Shown here in pieces: positions 10,089 to 10,339 of a stretch of DNA of 10,339 nucleotides. The position numbers and the translations under genes were made by a program. Position 1 is the stretch's first letter; every line of letters begins with the position of its first letter. Source of the DNA: Acidimicrobiia bacterium (lineage in GTDB: Bacteria > Actinomycetota > Acidimicrobiia > Acidimicrobiales > JACDCH01); the NCBI GenBank assembly GCA_013694495.1, contig JACDCH010000192.1, positions 1 through 10,339 of the forward strand, given 5' to 3'. Under the pieces are notes generated by a model. The model made no database searches. It worked only from the letters and a program-made list of their open reading frames with translations, and was not told the DNA's origin.

Positions 10089-10339
10089 GTGGCGATCGGC
10101 CGCGTCGGCACGCGCGCTGCGTTCTCCGCGCTCTCCCAGCGCGGGGTGCGGTCGCGGGCCGGCGTCGTCCGCCTGACCTGGCTCCCCGCCGAGCCGGGCG
10201 ACGAGTCGACGACACCGCCGGTGCGGGTCGCCTACGCCATCGGTCGCCCGGTCGGTACCGCCGTCGTGCGCAACCGGCTCCGTCGGCGCCTACGGGCCGC
10301 CATGGCCGAGCTGGCGCCCGAGTCGGGCACCTACCTGAT
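10089..10339 (+). CDS. rnpA: Ribonuclease P protein component, cut by window end
   Basis: The basic protein subunit of RNase P binds the catalytic RNA and helps process the 5' ends of tRNA precursors. The visible 83 residues have the expected N-terminal pattern (FSALSQRGVRSRAGVVRLTW), then RVAYAIGRPVGTAVVRNRLR, which contains the RNR signature (61-63) in the RNA-binding helix. The start is effectively forced: the frame is the same as rpmH, whose TAG lies 12 nt upstream, and GTG at 10089 is the first start codon after it. No Shine-Dalgarno precedes it, so translation probably relies on ribosomes finishing rpmH. The N-terminus is shorter than in many homologues. The C-terminus lies beyond the window. 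Confidence 0.93.
   Translation, partial: MAIGRVGTRAAFSALSQRGVRSRAGVVRLTWLPAEPGDESTTPPVRVAYAIGRPVGTAVVRNRLRRRLRAAMAELAPESGTYL

Overview
This is a very GC-rich (roughly 70%) bacterial chromosome segment holding the replication-origin neighbourhood. Read leftwards from the right edge, the order is rnpA-rpmH (on +) | dnaA-dnaN-recF-dciA(DUF721)-gyrB-gyrA (all on -), then a cyclic-nucleotide-binding-domain gene cut by the left edge. This order, the base composition, frequent GTG starts and degenerate TTGTCCACA-type DnaA boxes point to a high-GC actinobacterium. The absence of gnd between dnaN and recF, the 117-residue DciA and the short 470-residue DnaA suggest a deep lineage such as Acidimicrobiia rather than Mycobacterium or Streptomyces. 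The lineage is an inference from layout only.

Layout: 1-405 (-) is a partial cNMP-binding protein. 454-2970 and 2963-4891 (-) are gyrA and gyrB, overlapping by 8 nt. 4892-5017 is a gyrB leader with a direct repeat and a possible -10. 5018-5371 (-) is dciA, overlapping recF (5368-6534) by 4 nt. 6535-6670 is a 136-nt dnaN-recF spacer with a 13-bp inverted repeat and a doubtful small ORF. 6671-7786 (-) is dnaN, starting at GTG. 7787-8024 is the likely oriC, with several DnaA-box-like 9-mers. 8025-9437 (-) is dnaA. 9438-9941 is a 504-nt divergent control region with more DnaA-box-like sites and candidate promoters for dnaA and rpmH. 9942-10076 (+) is rpmH, and 10089 to the right edge (+) is the start of rnpA.

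The genes work together in chromosome replication. DnaA opens oriC, DciA helps the replicative helicase, DnaN is the sliding clamp, RecF loads recombinase at gaps, and GyrA2B2 removes positive supercoils. rpmH (ribosomal protein L34) and rnpA (RNase P protein) are the conserved divergent partners. No mobile element, CRISPR array, tRNA or novel multi-gene system is visible. The points worth a second look are small: DnaA boxes in helical phase on both sides of dnaA, the inverted repeat at the dnaN stop, the cNMP-binding gene behind gyrA, the GyrA quinolone-pocket glycine, and rnpA's lack of a ribosome binding site.
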